15,665 bases of DNA. Source: an uncultured Ruminococcus sp. (GTDB taxonomy: Bacteria > Bacillota > Clostridia > Oscillospirales > Acutalibacteraceae). Below the pieces are notes generated by a model that was not told where the DNA came from, did no database searches, and was given only the letters and a program-made list of their open reading frames with translations. How positions within the stretch are numbered: position 1 is the stretch's first letter; every line of letters starts with the position of its first letter. Where the stretch lies: contig CACZSM010000122.1 of the NCBI GenBank assembly GCA_902783815.1, positions 1 through 15,665 on the forward strand, given 5' to 3'. Positions 15,440-15,665 of the stretch are shown here, one piece after another. The position numbers were made by a program, and so were the translations under genes.

Positions 15440-15468
15440 ATTTTACAACATTAAAATTTGATTTGCAA
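15440..15468 (-). promoter_or_regulatory. Promoter for the vanX-like gene
   Basis: TTGCAA (15468-15463), exactly 17 bases, then TAAAAT (15445-15440), matching consensus at four and five positions. The start would be near 15433, giving about 33 bases of leader. No operator-like dyad was seen around it. Confidence 0.6.
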
Positions 15469-15524
15469 TACTTTTAAAGATCAATAAATAAGACAAACTT
15501 GACAAAAAAACTTTTAAAAAACTC

Positions 15525-15553
15525 TTGACATAACTTAATAATTATGATATCAT
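15525..15553 (+). promoter_or_regulatory. Strong promoter for the tRNA-Ser gene
   Basis: A perfect TTGACA at 15525-15530, 17 bases, then TATCAT at 15548-15553, with TGA just before it (extended -10). The predicted start is near 15560, about 22 bases before the tRNA. A second TTGACA at 15499-15504 lies 26 bases upstream but has no -10 at the right distance. Confidence 0.8.
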
Positions 15554-15560
15554 ATACAAG

Positions 15561-15575
15561 TCGGTTGATTACCGA
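15561..15575 (+). repeat. Small inverted repeat in the tRNA leader
   Basis: TCGGT, five bases, ACCGA lies right after the predicted transcription start and six bases before the tRNA. It could form a short 5' hairpin in the precursor; a 5-bp stem may also be chance. Confidence 0.35.
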
Positions 15576-15581
15576 ACATCT

Positions 15582-15665
15582 GGAGAGGTATCGAAGCGGT
15601 CATAACGAGGCGGTCTTGAAAACCGTTTGTCCGAAAGGACACATGGGTTCGAATCCCATCCTCTC
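15582..15665 (+). tRNA. tRNA-Ser (anticodon UGA), 3' end cut by window edge
   Basis: The cloverleaf can be drawn by eye. Acceptor 5' strand GGAGAGG; a short 3-bp D stem TCG/CGA; anticodon stem GCGGT/ACCGT with loop CTTGAAA and anticodon TGA at 15617-15619; a long variable arm TGTCC-GAAA-GGACA, as in serine tRNAs; T arm ATGGG-TTCGAAT-CCCAT. The 3' acceptor strand shows CCTCTC, six of seven bases; the last pair, the discriminator base and any CCA are beyond the window. It reads UCA and, by wobble, probably other UCN codons. Confidence 0.96.

Noticed and set aside
15582..15665. tRNA-Ser as an integration site of a mobile element
   Set aside because: No integrase, direct repeat of the tRNA 3' end or foreign-looking gene is visible on the left side; the right side is outside the window.

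Overview
The window reads as ordinary chromosome from a member of the Bacillota, most likely a Clostridia/Ruminococcus-type gut bacterium. Supporting signs are a moderately AT-rich composition with GGAGG-type ribosome binding sites, frequent TTG and GTG starts, a DnaE-type polymerase III with an intact PHP domain, a TmcAL and a TrhP (YrrO-like) tRNA-modification enzyme, and a second, divergent type II topoisomerase pair. The genus is inferred from protein character, not from a marker gene. All eleven protein genes lie on the minus strand, so they are read from right to left. The only plus-strand gene is a tRNA at the right edge.

Reading from the right edge: a tRNA-Ser(UGA), cut off by the window end, has a strong sigma-70/sigma-A-type promoter and is divergent from a lone VanX-like D-Ala-D-Ala dipeptidase gene with its own promoter. 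Next comes a tight block of rRNA methyltransferase (RlmL/YpsC type), GNAT acetyltransferase, dnaE and tmcAL, with gaps of 10 and 14 bases and then an overlap or near-overlap. A 100-base gap with an extended -10 promoter starts a divergent glycerol-3-phosphate dehydrogenase gene. After a 9-bp perfect dyad and a possible promoter comes a second tight block: U32-family tRNA hydroxylase (trhP), YqiA-like esterase, uvrB, a SUKH (SMI1/KNR4) protein, parE-like and parC-like. The last gene runs off the left edge.

The genes cover DNA replication (dnaE), excision repair (uvrB), topology (parE/parC), tRNA and rRNA modification (tmcAL, trhP, the methyltransferase), lipid precursor supply (gpsA-like) and wall dipeptide handling (vanX-like). 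I see no integrase, transposase, CRISPR array, toxin or phage gene. I do not see a convincing new multi-gene system. The most unusual items are a SUKH protein with four copies of a short motif in a charged N-terminal tail, placed between uvrB and parE; a GpsA-like enzyme with His at the position of the substrate-phosphate-binding Arg; an Ala at the quinolone-relevant Ser of the ParC-like subunit; a dyad placed like an operator before trhP; and an A11 run inside the methyltransferase gene.

Several starts were moved from the longest open frame to an internal start with a well-spaced ribosome binding site (trhP, gpsA-like, tmcAL, dnaE, vanX-like). No gene-free stretch exceeds 300 bases; the longest, 15400-15581, holds two divergent promoters.
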